Origin: an uncultured Ardenticatenia bacterium | Lineage (GTDB): Bacteria > Chloroflexota > Anaerolineae > Promineifilales > Promineifilaceae | DNA length: 6,990 nucleotides | Direction of reading: 5' to 3' | Assembly: GCA_937858165.1 (NCBI GenBank) | Contig: CALLZA010000943.1 | Span: forward strand, 1 to 6,990 | In this document: piece by piece, positions 1-5,191 of the stretch | How the letters are laid out: every line of letters starts with the position of its first letter | How positions within the stretch are numbered: position 1 is the stretch's first letter | The notes under the pieces: generated by a model | Databases searched by the model: none | What the model saw: the letters and a program-made list of their open reading frames with translations, nothing else | Told to the model about the DNA's origin: nothing | Made by a program: the position numbers and the translations under genes

Positions 1-167
1 TTTGGTGCCCGCAGGTGTGTGCTCTTGTTCCGGGGGGGGTAGGCTGGGCGGTGGGGCTGCGGGGGGGCCGGGTGGCGCGCGCGTTGCCCGCCTGCTGCTA
101 TTATGCGCCGAACGGTCGCCGGCGGGAATTGCCGAATGTCACCTGCTGCGCGGCCAACGGTCACCTT
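1..167. other. Gene-free G-rich contig edge
   Basis: I see no supported gene here. An open frame on the plus strand runs through it and into the kinase gene, but it has no Shine-Dalgarno sequence, is Gly/Arg/Ala-rich and looks like a composition shadow. Positions 32-72 carry five runs of three or more G in 41 bases. A CATAAT-like -10 box on the minus strand (near 98-103) has only a poor -35 partner, so I do not call a promoter. The ten-base unit AACGGTCgCC/AACGGTCaCC occurs at 111-120 and 156-165. No T-rich terminator hairpin is visible after the kinase stop codon at 168-170. Confidence 0.5.
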
Positions 168-806
168 TTACTGTAGCGCCAGGTAGTCGCGGCCGTGCAG
201 CCGGTCGGAGATGCGCTGCCAGATCTGCTCCAGGTGCTCGTCATACTGCACGTAGTCGAGATTGTCGGTGTCCACCGTCAGCACCGGGCTGAGGGTGAAG
301 CTGGCCGCCCACTCGTCGTAGAGCCGGTTGAGGTCAAGGAGGTAGCTGTCGGCGATGTTGCGCTCGTATTCGCGCCCGCGCCCGGTGATGCGCCGGCGCA
401 GGGTGGGCACAGAGGCGCGCAGGTAGATGACCAGATCGGGCGGGCGCAGCATGCGGGTCAGCGTCTGGTATAGCTCGAAGTACGACTGCCAGTCGCGCTC
501 GCTCAGGTGCCCCTGATGGTACAGGTTACGGGCGAAGATCTCGGCGTCCTCATAGACGCTGCGATCTTGCAGGATGGGGCTGGGGCGTTGCAGCAGGTCG
601 TGGTGCTGCTGGAGGCGGCGCACCAGGAAGAAGACCTGCGAGTGGAAGCTCCAGCGGTTCATGTCGGCGTAGAAGTCGGCCAGATAGGGGTTCTCGGTGA
701 CGGCCTCCATGACCGGTTCCCAACCCAGTTTGGTGGACAAAAGGGATACGAGAGTAGACTTGCCCACACCGATGTTTCCGGCGATCGTGACAAAGTAAGT
801 CGGCAT
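168..806 (-). CDS. Deoxynucleoside kinase (dCK/dGK/dAK family)
   Basis: A 212-residue cytosolic enzyme of the deoxynucleoside kinase family (PF01712), which phosphorylates deoxyribonucleosides to 5'-monophosphates with a nucleoside triphosphate in the purine/pyrimidine salvage pathway. Visible motifs: P-loop GNIGVGKS at residues 10-17; the EAVTENPYL block at 34-42, whose Glu34 is expected to be the catalytic base; the DRS motif at 81-83 followed by VYEDAEIFARNL; and an Arg-rich LID at about 137-150 (RRRITGRGREYERN). The length matches bacterial Dgk/Dck proteins of about 205-220 residues, so it is complete. The ATG start (804-806) has AAAGGAA (814-820) upstream and places the P-loop at the usual distance from the N-terminus. 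It is transcribed divergently from the small gene at 978. The substrate preference (dA, dG or dC) cannot be read from the sequence, so no symbol is given. Confidence 0.93.
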   Translation of the reverse strand: MPTYFVTIAGNIGVGKSTLVSLLSTKLGWEPVMEAVTENPYLADFYADMNRWSFHSQVFFLVRRLQQHHDLLQRPSPILQDRSVYEDAEIFARNLYHQGHLSERDWQSYFELYQTLTRMLRPPDLVIYLRASVPTLRRRITGRGREYERNIADSYLLDLNRLYDEWAASFTLSPVLTVDTDNLDYVQYDEHLEQIWQRISDRLHGRDYLALQ

Positions 807-845
807 TCACTGGTTCCTTTACGATGGGTTGCGGCTCCCTGGAAT

Positions 846-881
846 GTGACAAATCGTATGCCAAAACCTGACATTTGTCAC
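846..881. promoter_or_regulatory. Inverted-repeat candidate operator between two divergent genes
   Basis: GTGACAAAT (846-854) and ATTTGTCAC (873-881) are perfect 9-bp inverted arms separated by 18 bp. A second dyad, TGACA-TT-TGTCA (869-880), overlaps the right arm. TGACA-type half-sites therefore start at 847, 869 and 876, and the first two are 22 bp apart, close to two helical turns. The dyad overlaps the kinase promoter and lies about 100 bp upstream of the gene at 978. It could be an operator controlling one or both genes. No regulator gene is present in the window to pair with it. Confidence 0.4.
853..881 (-). promoter_or_regulatory. Probable sigma-70-type promoter of the deoxynucleoside kinase gene
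   Basis: Read on the minus strand, -35 is GTGACA (876-881, 5 of 6 to TTGACA) and -10 is TACGAT (853-858, 4 of 6), with a 17-bp spacer. Transcription would begin near 846, leaving a leader of about 40 nt before the ATG at 806. The elements lie inside a set of inverted TGACA/TGTCA half-sites, so binding there would cover the promoter. This is a consensus match only. Confidence 0.45.
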
Positions 882-977
882 TATTGCCGCCCGGTGGATG
901 TGCTACAGTACGATAAGGTGATGGCTTGGCCGCGCCATACGGCCGAGTGACCAATCGCCTGGGCAAGGAGGCATCGT

Positions 978-1289
978 ATGCGCGTTGTAATCGATCGCGA
1001 TCTGTGTGACGCTAGCCTGCCGTTCTGCCAGCGCTGTTCGGCGGCCTTCATTCGCTATCCCGAAGGCGTTGACCGCCAATGTATCCGCGAAATCGTCGAT
1101 GACGGCAGCGATCTGCTGACGATCGTGATGGAGACCGACGGCCGCCACCTGGTGATCGAGTTGACTGACGACGAGCGGGAACTGGCGAGCGTCGAGGGCT
1201 GGGAGGCGTTGGCCGATTTCGACCCGGCGCTGTTCCGCACTGGGGCGATGGAGCGTTGGCATCATCTGAGCACGCTGCCGGTCAACTGA
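978..1289 (+). CDS. Small four-cysteine protein of unknown function
   Basis: I do not recognise this 103-residue protein. The ATG at 978 is well supported by AAGGAGG (965-971) with a 6-nt spacer. The N-terminal third is cysteine-rich: Cys10, Cys17, Cys20 and Cys35, including a CxxC pair (17-20). It begins with VIDRDLCD, loosely like the start of a ferredoxin-type cluster-binding segment, but the spacing is not that of a 4Fe-4S ferredoxin. Zinc or iron-sulfur binding is only a possibility. The rest is acidic and soluble (LTDDERELASVEGWEALADFD) with no signal peptide or membrane segment. The gene stands alone, divergent from the kinase and convergent with the DUF1294 gene, and is followed 24 bp after its stop by a strong terminator, so it is probably monocistronic. 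The coding call is firm because of the RBS, terminator and balanced composition. Confidence 0.8.
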   Translation: MRVVIDRDLCDASLPFCQRCSAAFIRYPEGVDRQCIREIVDDGSDLLTIVMETDGRHLVIELTDDERELASVEGWEALADFDPALFRTGAMERWHHLSTLPVN

Positions 1290-1312
1290 CCCACGGCTAA
1301 CTGGGACAATTG

Positions 1313-1365
1313 AGGCGGCGCGGGGCCGACTGGCGACAGTCGTTGCTTTACCGCGCCGCCTTTTT
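1313..1365 (+). terminator. Intrinsic terminator of the four-cysteine gene, with nested hairpin
   Basis: The arms AGGCGGCGCGG (1313-1323) and CCGCGCCGCCT (1351-1361) pair perfectly over 11 bp and run into TTTTT (1361-1365). The 27-nt apical region contains a second perfect hairpin, CGACTG/CAGTCG (1327-1332, 1337-1342), closed by the GNRA-type tetraloop GCGA. No T-run follows the stem on the other strand, so it serves the plus-strand gene rather than the convergent minus-strand operon. Confidence 0.88.
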
Positions 1366-1376
1366 CTATTAGCAGC

Positions 1377-1745
1377 CTATGCGCCGTTCATCATGCGATA
1401 GATGATGAAGCCCCACAGACCGGCGCTGATGAAGATGATTGGCAGGAACAGCGGGTGGGCGCGGAAGTTGCTCTTGTGGCGGAAGGCGAATATGCCCACC
1501 AGCGCGCCCACAAAGCCGCCGGCCAGTGCCAGCAGGTGCAAGACGACCTCGGGGACGCGCTTCGCGTTCGTCTTGGCCAGGGCCTTATCAGCCCCATAGA
1601 AGATAAAAGCCACCGCAGTCGCTGCTATGGGCCAGCTATAGTACCAAGGCCAATCTGTTGTGAACCATAGCGCGAGGAAAAGAGCGACGAGAGCTGCGCC
1701 CGCCAGGCCGCCGAACAGAGTCTGATAGCGATAGCGACGTGTCAA
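1377..1745 (-). CDS. DUF1294 family small integral membrane protein
   Basis: A 122-residue protein with the DUF1294 (PF06961) signature at residues 50-100: Y50-G-A-D-K, K58 onward AKTNAKRVPE, the glycine-rich LHLLALAGGFVGALVGI, then FRHKSNF. Hydrophobic segments at about 9-29, 36-52, 66-88 and 99-117 suggest four membrane passes, with the conserved polar DKALAKTNAKRVPE stretch between the second and third. The function of the family is unknown. The start is a TTG at 1743-1745, chosen because AGGAG (1753-1757 on the minus strand) sits 7 nt upstream and no in-frame ATG precedes it. It is the last gene of the minus-strand cluster, 84 bp behind the alcohol dehydrogenase, and could be co-transcribed with it. 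Its stop lies 11 bp from the convergent terminator. Confidence 0.88.
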   Translation of the reverse strand: MTRRYRYQTLFGGLAGAALVALFLALWFTTDWPWYYSWPIAATAVAFIFYGADKALAKTNAKRVPEVVLHLLALAGGFVGALVGIFAFRHKSNFRAHPLFLPIIFISAGLWGFIIYRMMNGA

Positions 1746-1829
1746 TGATGTTCTCCTGTGGGTCGTTGGCTCTTGCCTGGCGCCTGGCCAAGACCCTGCC
1801 GTCGGTAGCCGGCCGCAGGTTGTAGGCCG

Positions 1830-2933
1830 TCATGGGAAGAGGATCAGGCCGCGGGCGATCTGTCCACTGAGCATGTCGGCGTAGGCGTCGTTGATCTGCT
1901 CCAGCGCGTAGGTGCGCGAGATGAGGTGGTCGAGGTCGAGCAGGCCGCGCCGGTAGAGGTCGGCGTAGAGCGGGAAGTCGCGCGCCGGGTTGGCGCTGCC
2001 GTAGTAGCAGCCGGTGACCGTTTTCTCCTGGCGTGTGATGAGCGCGCCGGGCAGGTTGGTGGCGCTGCCCATGGGCGAGATGCCGACCAGCACCACCAGC
2101 CCGCCGGGCCGCGCCGCTGCCAGGCACGTTTCCTGCACCGCCGGTACGCCGATGACCTCGAAGACGGTATCCGCCCCGCGCCCTTCGGTGAGCCGCCGGA
2201 TGGCATCGATAGTGTGTGGGCCGGCCAAAAGGAAGTCGGTCGCGCCAAAGGTCAGGGCCATGTCGCCCTTGGCCTCTTGATTGTCCACAGCGATGATGCG
2301 GCCGGCCCCGGCCAGCTTTGCGCCCATAATGACACTGAGGCCGGCGCCGCCCGCGCCAAAGACGGCCACGCTGCTGCCCGGGCGGACGCGGGCCGTGTTG
2401 AGCGCCGCACCCACGCCGGTCGTTACGGCGCAGCCGATGAGCGCCGCTACAGTCAGGGGGATGTCCTTGCCCAGCACGACGCAGCACGCTTCCGGCACAA
2501 CGGTATGGTCGGCGAAGCAAGCCAGGGCGCTGAAGTGGTAAACGGGGCGGCCGTCGTGGCTGAGGCGGGTGGTGCCGTCCATCATCGTCCCGGCCCACAG
2601 TGGCTCAACGTAGGTCTGGCACAGGCTGGGGCGGTCGTGGAGGCAGTAGAAGCACGCGCCGCAACTGGGCGCCCAACTCAGGGCGACGTGATCGCCCACG
2701 CGCACGCGACCGACGCCCGGGCCGACGGCGGCAACGACCCCAGCGCCCTCGTGGCCGGGCACAACAGGCGTCGTGTGGCGCGTCGCCCCGGTCATCAGGT
2801 GCCAGTCGCTGTGACAAACGCCGGCCGCGGCCACGCGCACCAGCACCTCACCCGGTCCTGGCGCGGCCAGGTCGAGCGTTTCGATGGCGAACGGCACGCC
2901 CGGTTCATGGAAGACAGCGGCTTTGATTTTCAA
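1830..2933 (-). CDS. Zinc-dependent alcohol dehydrogenase (medium-chain MDR family)
   Basis: A 367-residue cytosolic NAD-linked dehydrogenase that interconverts alcohols and aldehydes. Catalytic-zinc ligands are visible as Cys40 (GVCHSDWH, with Ser42 in the proton-relay position), His61-Glu62 (GHEGAG) and Cys168 (IGCAVTTG). The structural-zinc lobe has its four cysteines at 91, 94, 97 and 105. The Rossmann fold follows, with GAGGAG at 193-198 and the acidic Asp217 (IIAVDN) that favours NAD over NADP. Length and motif order fit the class III-like/COG1062 branch, but the substrate cannot be told. The start is TTG (2931-2933). It gives the expected MKIKAAV N-terminus and the next Met is residue 47. 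Its Shine-Dalgarno (GAG/TAAG) is weak and overlaps the stop of the HIT gene 10 bp upstream, which suggests translational coupling. Confidence 0.93.
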   Translation of the reverse strand: MKIKAAVFHEPGVPFAIETLDLAAPGPGEVLVRVAAAGVCHSDWHLMTGATRHTTPVVPGHEGAGVVAAVGPGVGRVRVGDHVALSWAPSCGACFYCLHDRPSLCQTYVEPLWAGTMMDGTTRLSHDGRPVYHFSALACFADHTVVPEACCVVLGKDIPLTVAALIGCAVTTGVGAALNTARVRPGSSVAVFGAGGAGLSVIMGAKLAGAGRIIAVDNQEAKGDMALTFGATDFLLAGPHTIDAIRRLTEGRGADTVFEVIGVPAVQETCLAAARPGGLVVLVGISPMGSATNLPGALITRQEKTVTGCYYGSANPARDFPLYADLYRRGLLDLDHLISRTYALEQINDAYADMLSGQIARGLILFP

Positions 2934-2943
2934 TTGTCAGTAC

Positions 2944-3294
2944 TTACTCAATCGACAGGATGTGGAGCTTGGCGTGCGGAATCGTCTCGTAGCCACCAAT
3001 GTGGAACTTGATCGTGAAACCGATGCCCAATTCCGGGTGGTCGCCCACGCGCGCCTTCGTCTCGCTGATGGCGTAATCCACCAGTTGCAGGAAGCGCTCC
3101 CGATCGCTGTGTTCAAGCGCTTCGGTGCCCTGTCCCGACTCAAACGGCATCGCCAGCCAGTGGACGGCCGCTTCCGGCTCCAGGCTGGCAATGATGGCGA
3201 ACTGCTTTTCATCGTCGCGAGCGATGATGGTTCCCGGCGCATCGCCGCGTAACACGGCGGCAAACGGACTGTCATTAGAGCTATTGCTGACCAT
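2944..3294 (-). CDS. HIT-fold protein with degenerate catalytic triad
   Basis: A 116-residue protein resembling the histidine-triad family, which normally hydrolyses nucleotide-phosphoramide or dinucleotide bonds. The AAVHWLAMP segment (42-50) matches the first conserved HIT strand, and GGYETIPHAKLHIL (100-113) sits where the family has G-x-x-V-x-H-x-H-x-H. Here the triad reads His107-x-Lys109-x-His111, so the central histidine, the nucleophile in active HIT hydrolases, is lysine. Ordinary hydrolase chemistry is therefore doubtful; nucleotide binding may remain. The ATG at 3292-3294 is chosen over a longer open frame to 3456 because GGAGGGAGGT lies directly upstream and the extension is Pro/Ser/Thr-rich, overlaps the asparaginase gene and does not resemble HIT proteins. 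The stop is 10 bp before the alcohol dehydrogenase, so the two form a tight pair. Confidence 0.82.
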   Translation of the reverse strand: MVSNSSNDSPFAAVLRGDAPGTIIARDDEKQFAIIASLEPEAAVHWLAMPFESGQGTEALEHSDRERFLQLVDYAISETKARVGDHPELGIGFTIKFHIGGYETIPHAKLHILSIE

Positions 3295-3298
3295 TGTT

Positions 3299-3307
3299 AC
3301 CTCCCTC
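3299..3307 (-). promoter_or_regulatory. Start-deciding Shine-Dalgarno of the HIT gene
   Basis: On the minus strand GGAGGGAGGT precedes the ATG at 3292-3294 with a short AACA spacer. The core GGAGGT is close to the start and the upstream GGAG repeat gives a second register. It is the strongest RBS in the cluster and is the reason the longer in-frame extension upstream is discarded. Confidence 0.75.
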
Positions 3308-3318
3308 CGGTGAAAGTT

Positions 3319-3354
3319 AAAAAGCGCCGCCAACGTTCGTGCCGGTTGGCGCCG
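3319..3354 (-). terminator. Terminator-like hairpin between the asparaginase and HIT genes
   Basis: On the minus strand CGCCAAC (3345-3351) and GTTGGCG (3328-3334) form 7 perfect pairs around a 10-nt loop. The stem extends by two more pairs beyond one mismatch, and TTTTT (3319-3323) follows. It starts about 10 nt after the asparaginase stop, as an intrinsic terminator would. It also lies only about 12 nt before the HIT Shine-Dalgarno, leaving no room for a downstream promoter, so it may act as an attenuator rather than a full stop. Confidence 0.55.
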
Positions 3355-3364
3355 TGTGGTCGGC

Positions 3365-4240
3365 TCAACTGCCGACGACAACGGGGCTGTCGCCGACGGC
3401 ATAAGCGTGGGGCATGGCGCGCGTGTTAAAGGCAAAGCCGACTTGCCCGCGGGCATCGACGGCGATCAGGCCGCCCTCGCCCCCCGTTCGTTCCTCCAGC
3501 AGGCGAATGGCCGCGGCACAGGCTGCGGCGGCCGACAGCCCCGTGCCGACCAGATCGCACACTCGCTTGCTGATGACCACTCGCATGAGCGCTTCGCCGT
3601 AGCCAGTGGCGCTGACGCCGGCAGTCCAGTTGTCGGCATACGCGCCGCAGCCGACAAGGGGACTATCGCCAACGCGGCCGGGCCGCTTGTGGCGCGTGCC
3701 GCCAGTGGACGTGGCCGCGGCCAGATTGCCATGGCTGTCCAGGGCGACTGCGCCGACGGTGTCGCCCAGCGCGGCCGACGCCTCCGGAAGCGCGTCGGTG
3801 GTCGGGCTAGCGCCAACCAGCAGTTCGTCCACGTCGCAGCGCGGGAAGCCGATGCTGTCGGCGAACAGCTCCGCACCGGGGCCGACGAGCAAGTGGTGGC
3901 CGCTGTCGAGCATGACGCGGCGGGCCAGGCTGATGGGGTGGCGGACGCGTTGGATGGCGGCGATGGCCCCCAGGCTCAGGTCGCGGCCGTCCATGATGAG
4001 CGCATCCATCTCGATGAATCCCTCGGCGTTGGGGTAGCTGCCGCGCCCGGCGTCCAGCACCGGACAGTCTTCCAGGATGTTGACAGCCGCCTCGACGGCA
4101 TCAAGCGCCGAGCCGCCACGGGCCAGCACGCCGCGCCCGGCGGCCGCCGCTTCCTCGCAGGCCAGCCTCGCTTCCAGCAGGCTGTCATCCCTGTCACTCC
4201 AACCGCCGGCCCCGCCATGCACAACAATCGCAAAGGTCAT
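3365..4240 (-). CDS. Isoaspartyl peptidase / type III (plant-type) L-asparaginase
   Basis: A 291-residue Ntn-hydrolase proenzyme (PF01112, like E. coli IaaA). It cleaves isoaspartyl dipeptides from damaged proteins and hydrolyses asparagine to aspartate and ammonia. It self-cleaves into alpha and beta chains, and the new N-terminal threonine is the nucleophile. Visible: VVHGGAGG near the N-terminus (6-13); ALDAVEAAV (45-53); the cleavage region GDTVGAVALD with Thr161 as predicted nucleophile; GNLAAATSTGG (171-181) with the conserved second threonines; GRVGDSP (188-194) with Arg189 and Asp192 for substrate carboxylate/amine binding; and TGYGE (212-216). The residue before the cleavage Thr is Asp rather than the usual Gly. 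The ATG at 4238-4240 is preferred over GTG codons 6 residues upstream because GGAGAG (4248-4253) sits 7 nt before it. It is the first gene of the minus-strand cluster. Confidence 0.93.
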   Translation of the reverse strand: MTFAIVVHGGAGGWSDRDDSLLEARLACEEAAAAGRGVLARGGSALDAVEAAVNILEDCPVLDAGRGSYPNAEGFIEMDALIMDGRDLSLGAIAAIQRVRHPISLARRVMLDSGHHLLVGPGAELFADSIGFPRCDVDELLVGASPTTDALPEASAALGDTVGAVALDSHGNLAAATSTGGTRHKRPGRVGDSPLVGCGAYADNWTAGVSATGYGEALMRVVISKRVCDLVGTGLSAAAACAAAIRLLEERTGGEGGLIAVDARGQVGFAFNTRAMPHAYAVGDSPVVVGS

Positions 4241-4261
4241 AGAAGCACTCTCCACCACGGC

Positions 4262-4291
4262 ATTCTTAACACTTTTTGGTCGATTTGTCGA
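4262..4291 (-). promoter_or_regulatory. Candidate promoter of the asparaginase gene
   Basis: On the minus strand, TCGACA (4286-4291, 5 of 6 to the -35 consensus) and AAGAAT (4262-4267, 4 of 6 to the -10) are 18 bp apart. The predicted start near 4255 gives a short leader of about 15 nt that just contains the GGAGAG ribosome site. This is a consensus match only. Confidence 0.35.
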
Positions 4292-4452
4292 AGAGTCGGC
4301 AGCGGCCGGAGATGGCGCTTTTCCCCGGGGGAGTGGGGCAAATCTGCCGTTGTGCTGGCCGGCGGGGGGCGCTACGCTGGGGCGTGAATTGCGCCGCGCG
4401 CGCGTTCAAGGTGGCTGATTCGCAGAACGTCTAGTCAGGAGAAGTTTCCAAT
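4292..4452. other. Divergent intergenic region upstream of the lipoprotein gene
   Basis: No gene is supported here. The stretch is GC-rich with G-runs near 4327-4338 and 4361-4369. The best plus-strand promoter guess is TTGTGC (4350-4355) and TACGCT (4373-4378) with a 17-bp spacer, each matching only 3 of 6 consensus bases, so it is weak. The lipoprotein ribosome site AGGAGA lies at 4437-4442. Confidence 0.35.
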
Positions 4453-4980
4453 ATGTTTAAACGATTGTCACTGTTGGCAATGGCCCTTCTGGCCGTGGCG
4501 CTGGGAGCCTGTGTGCCGTCGGGTGGCACGACTGAGGATGGCACGGACGCCACCTCAACCACCTCGTCGGGCAACCCGAGCGAGGACGCGGGCGATCCGA
4601 CCTCGGCCGTTCAACCGGTTGGCACACCGCTAGAAGAGCCGGCGGCCACGGCCGAAGCGACGGCGGAGATGCCCGTCGATGAGAGTGGTGCGCTGCCGAC
4701 CGGCGAAGTCCCCCAAGCGATGTTCACCACCGTGGTGACCGACGCGCTGGCCCGTAGCGGGGCGACACAGAGCAGCGTGACGGTGCAGACGGCCGAGGAG
4801 GTGGAGTGGAGCGACGGTTCGCTGGGCTGCCCCGCGCCGGACATGATGTATACCCAGGCCATCGTTCCCGGCTACCACGTCGTTCTTGACGTGGGCGGCC
4901 AGACTTATGACTATCGCCTGACCCAGCGCGGGCTTATCGTGTTGTGCGAAAACGGCCTGCCGGTGAACGTGAGTGAGTAG
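4453..4980 (+). CDS. Putative secreted lipoprotein with WSDGSLGCP-type domain
   Basis: A 175-residue protein. Residues 1-19 form a lipoprotein signal: FKR, a hydrophobic core, then the lipobox LGAC with Cys20 as the lipidated residue. Residues 21 to about 85 are a low-complexity Thr/Ser/Ala/Glu/Pro linker typical of surface lipoproteins. From about 88 a compact domain begins (MFTTVVTDALARSGA), includes VEWSDGSLGCPAPDMMYTQAIVPGYHVVLDVGGQ-type sequence (starting at residue 117) and ends near Cys165. Cys126 and Cys165 could form a disulfide outside the membrane. I know similar W-x-D-x-SLGCP segments from small exported proteins of Chloroflexota, Cyanobacteria and Actinobacteria but no function for them. 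The ATG at 4453 follows AGGAGA (4437-4442) by 10 nt. It is probably monocistronic, since the next element has its own strong promoter. Confidence 0.85.
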   Translation: MFKRLSLLAMALLAVALGACVPSGGTTEDGTDATSTTSSGNPSEDAGDPTSAVQPVGTPLEEPAATAEATAEMPVDESGALPTGEVPQAMFTTVVTDALARSGATQSSVTVQTAEEVEWSDGSLGCPAPDMMYTQAIVPGYHVVLDVGGQTYDYRLTQRGLIVLCENGLPVNVSE

Positions 4981-5034
4981 CTGCTAGCTCTTCTGCGGAG
5001 CTTACAGGAGCCTCGGAGTAGGCGCGTTCGACGC

Positions 5035-5062
5035 TTGACAGCCGCGATGCCCACGCTATAAT
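5035..5062 (+). promoter_or_regulatory. Full-consensus sigma-70 promoter of tRNA-Asn
   Basis: TTGACA (5035-5040) and TATAAT (5057-5062) both match the consensus at all six positions, with a 16-bp spacer. Transcription would begin near 5069, about 7 nt before the mature tRNA. It is the only perfect promoter in the window, as expected for a stable RNA gene. Confidence 0.92.
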
Positions 5063-5075
5063 TCGGAGTCGATGT

Positions 5076-5147
5076 TCCTCAGTAGCTCAATGGCAGAGCG
5101 TGCGGCTGTTAACCGCAATGTTGTTGGTTCGAGTCCAACCTGAGGAG
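5076..5147 (+). tRNA. tRNA-Asn (anticodon GTT)
   Basis: A complete cloverleaf of 72 nt. Acceptor TCCTCAG (5076-5082) pairs with CTGAGGA (5140-5146). The D-stem is GCTC/GAGC (5085-5088, 5096-5099). The anticodon stem is TGCGG/CCGCA (5101-5105, 5113-5117) around loop CTGTTAA, with anticodon GTT at 5108-5110. The T-arm is GTTGG/CCAAC around TTCGAGT (5123-5139), and the discriminator base is G5147. The 3' CCA is not encoded (CTG follows), so it must be added by the CCA-adding enzyme. It is flanked by its own promoter and terminator. Confidence 0.97.
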
Positions 5148-5161
5148 CTGAGTTGATAAAG

Positions 5162-5191
5162 AACGGCAGGCGGTTTCGTCTGCCGTTTTTT
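5162..5191 (+). terminator. Intrinsic terminator after tRNA-Asn
   Basis: AACGGCAGGCG (5162-5172) pairs with CGTCTGCCGTT (5177-5187) over 11 positions with one G-U wobble, around a GTTT loop, and runs into six Ts (5186-5191). It sits 15 bp after the tRNA and 42 bp before gpmI, so it ends the tRNA transcript. The gpmI message presumably needs another promoter or read-through. Confidence 0.9.

Noticed and set aside
2..292. 96-codon plus-strand open frame at the left edge
   Set aside because: It has Gly/Arg/Ala-rich composition, no ribosome site, and overlaps the 3' end of the kinase gene on the other strand.
1746..1829. Short inverted repeats (around CTTGCCTGGCGCCTGGCCAAG-like sequence) after the alcohol dehydrogenase
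   Set aside because: The arms mismatch beyond four bases and no T-run follows on either strand, so a terminator is not supported.
1926..3011. 361-codon open frame on the plus strand
   Set aside because: It lies opposite the alcohol dehydrogenase, which has full catalytic motifs. The frame is a shadow caused by high GC, with no ribosome site or recognisable domain.
3295..3456. N-terminal extension of the HIT gene to an earlier start
   Set aside because: The Pro/Ser/Thr/Arg-rich extension overlaps the asparaginase 3' end, and a strong Shine-Dalgarno sits exactly before the internal ATG at 3294.
3356..4387. 343-codon open frame on the plus strand
   Set aside because: Antisense shadow of the asparaginase gene. 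Its sequence is Ala/Gly/Arg-rich and low in complexity, with no motif.
4981..5034. AGCTC/GAGCT hairpin (4986-5002) as a lipoprotein terminator
   Set aside because: The stem is only 5 bp and is not followed by a T-run.
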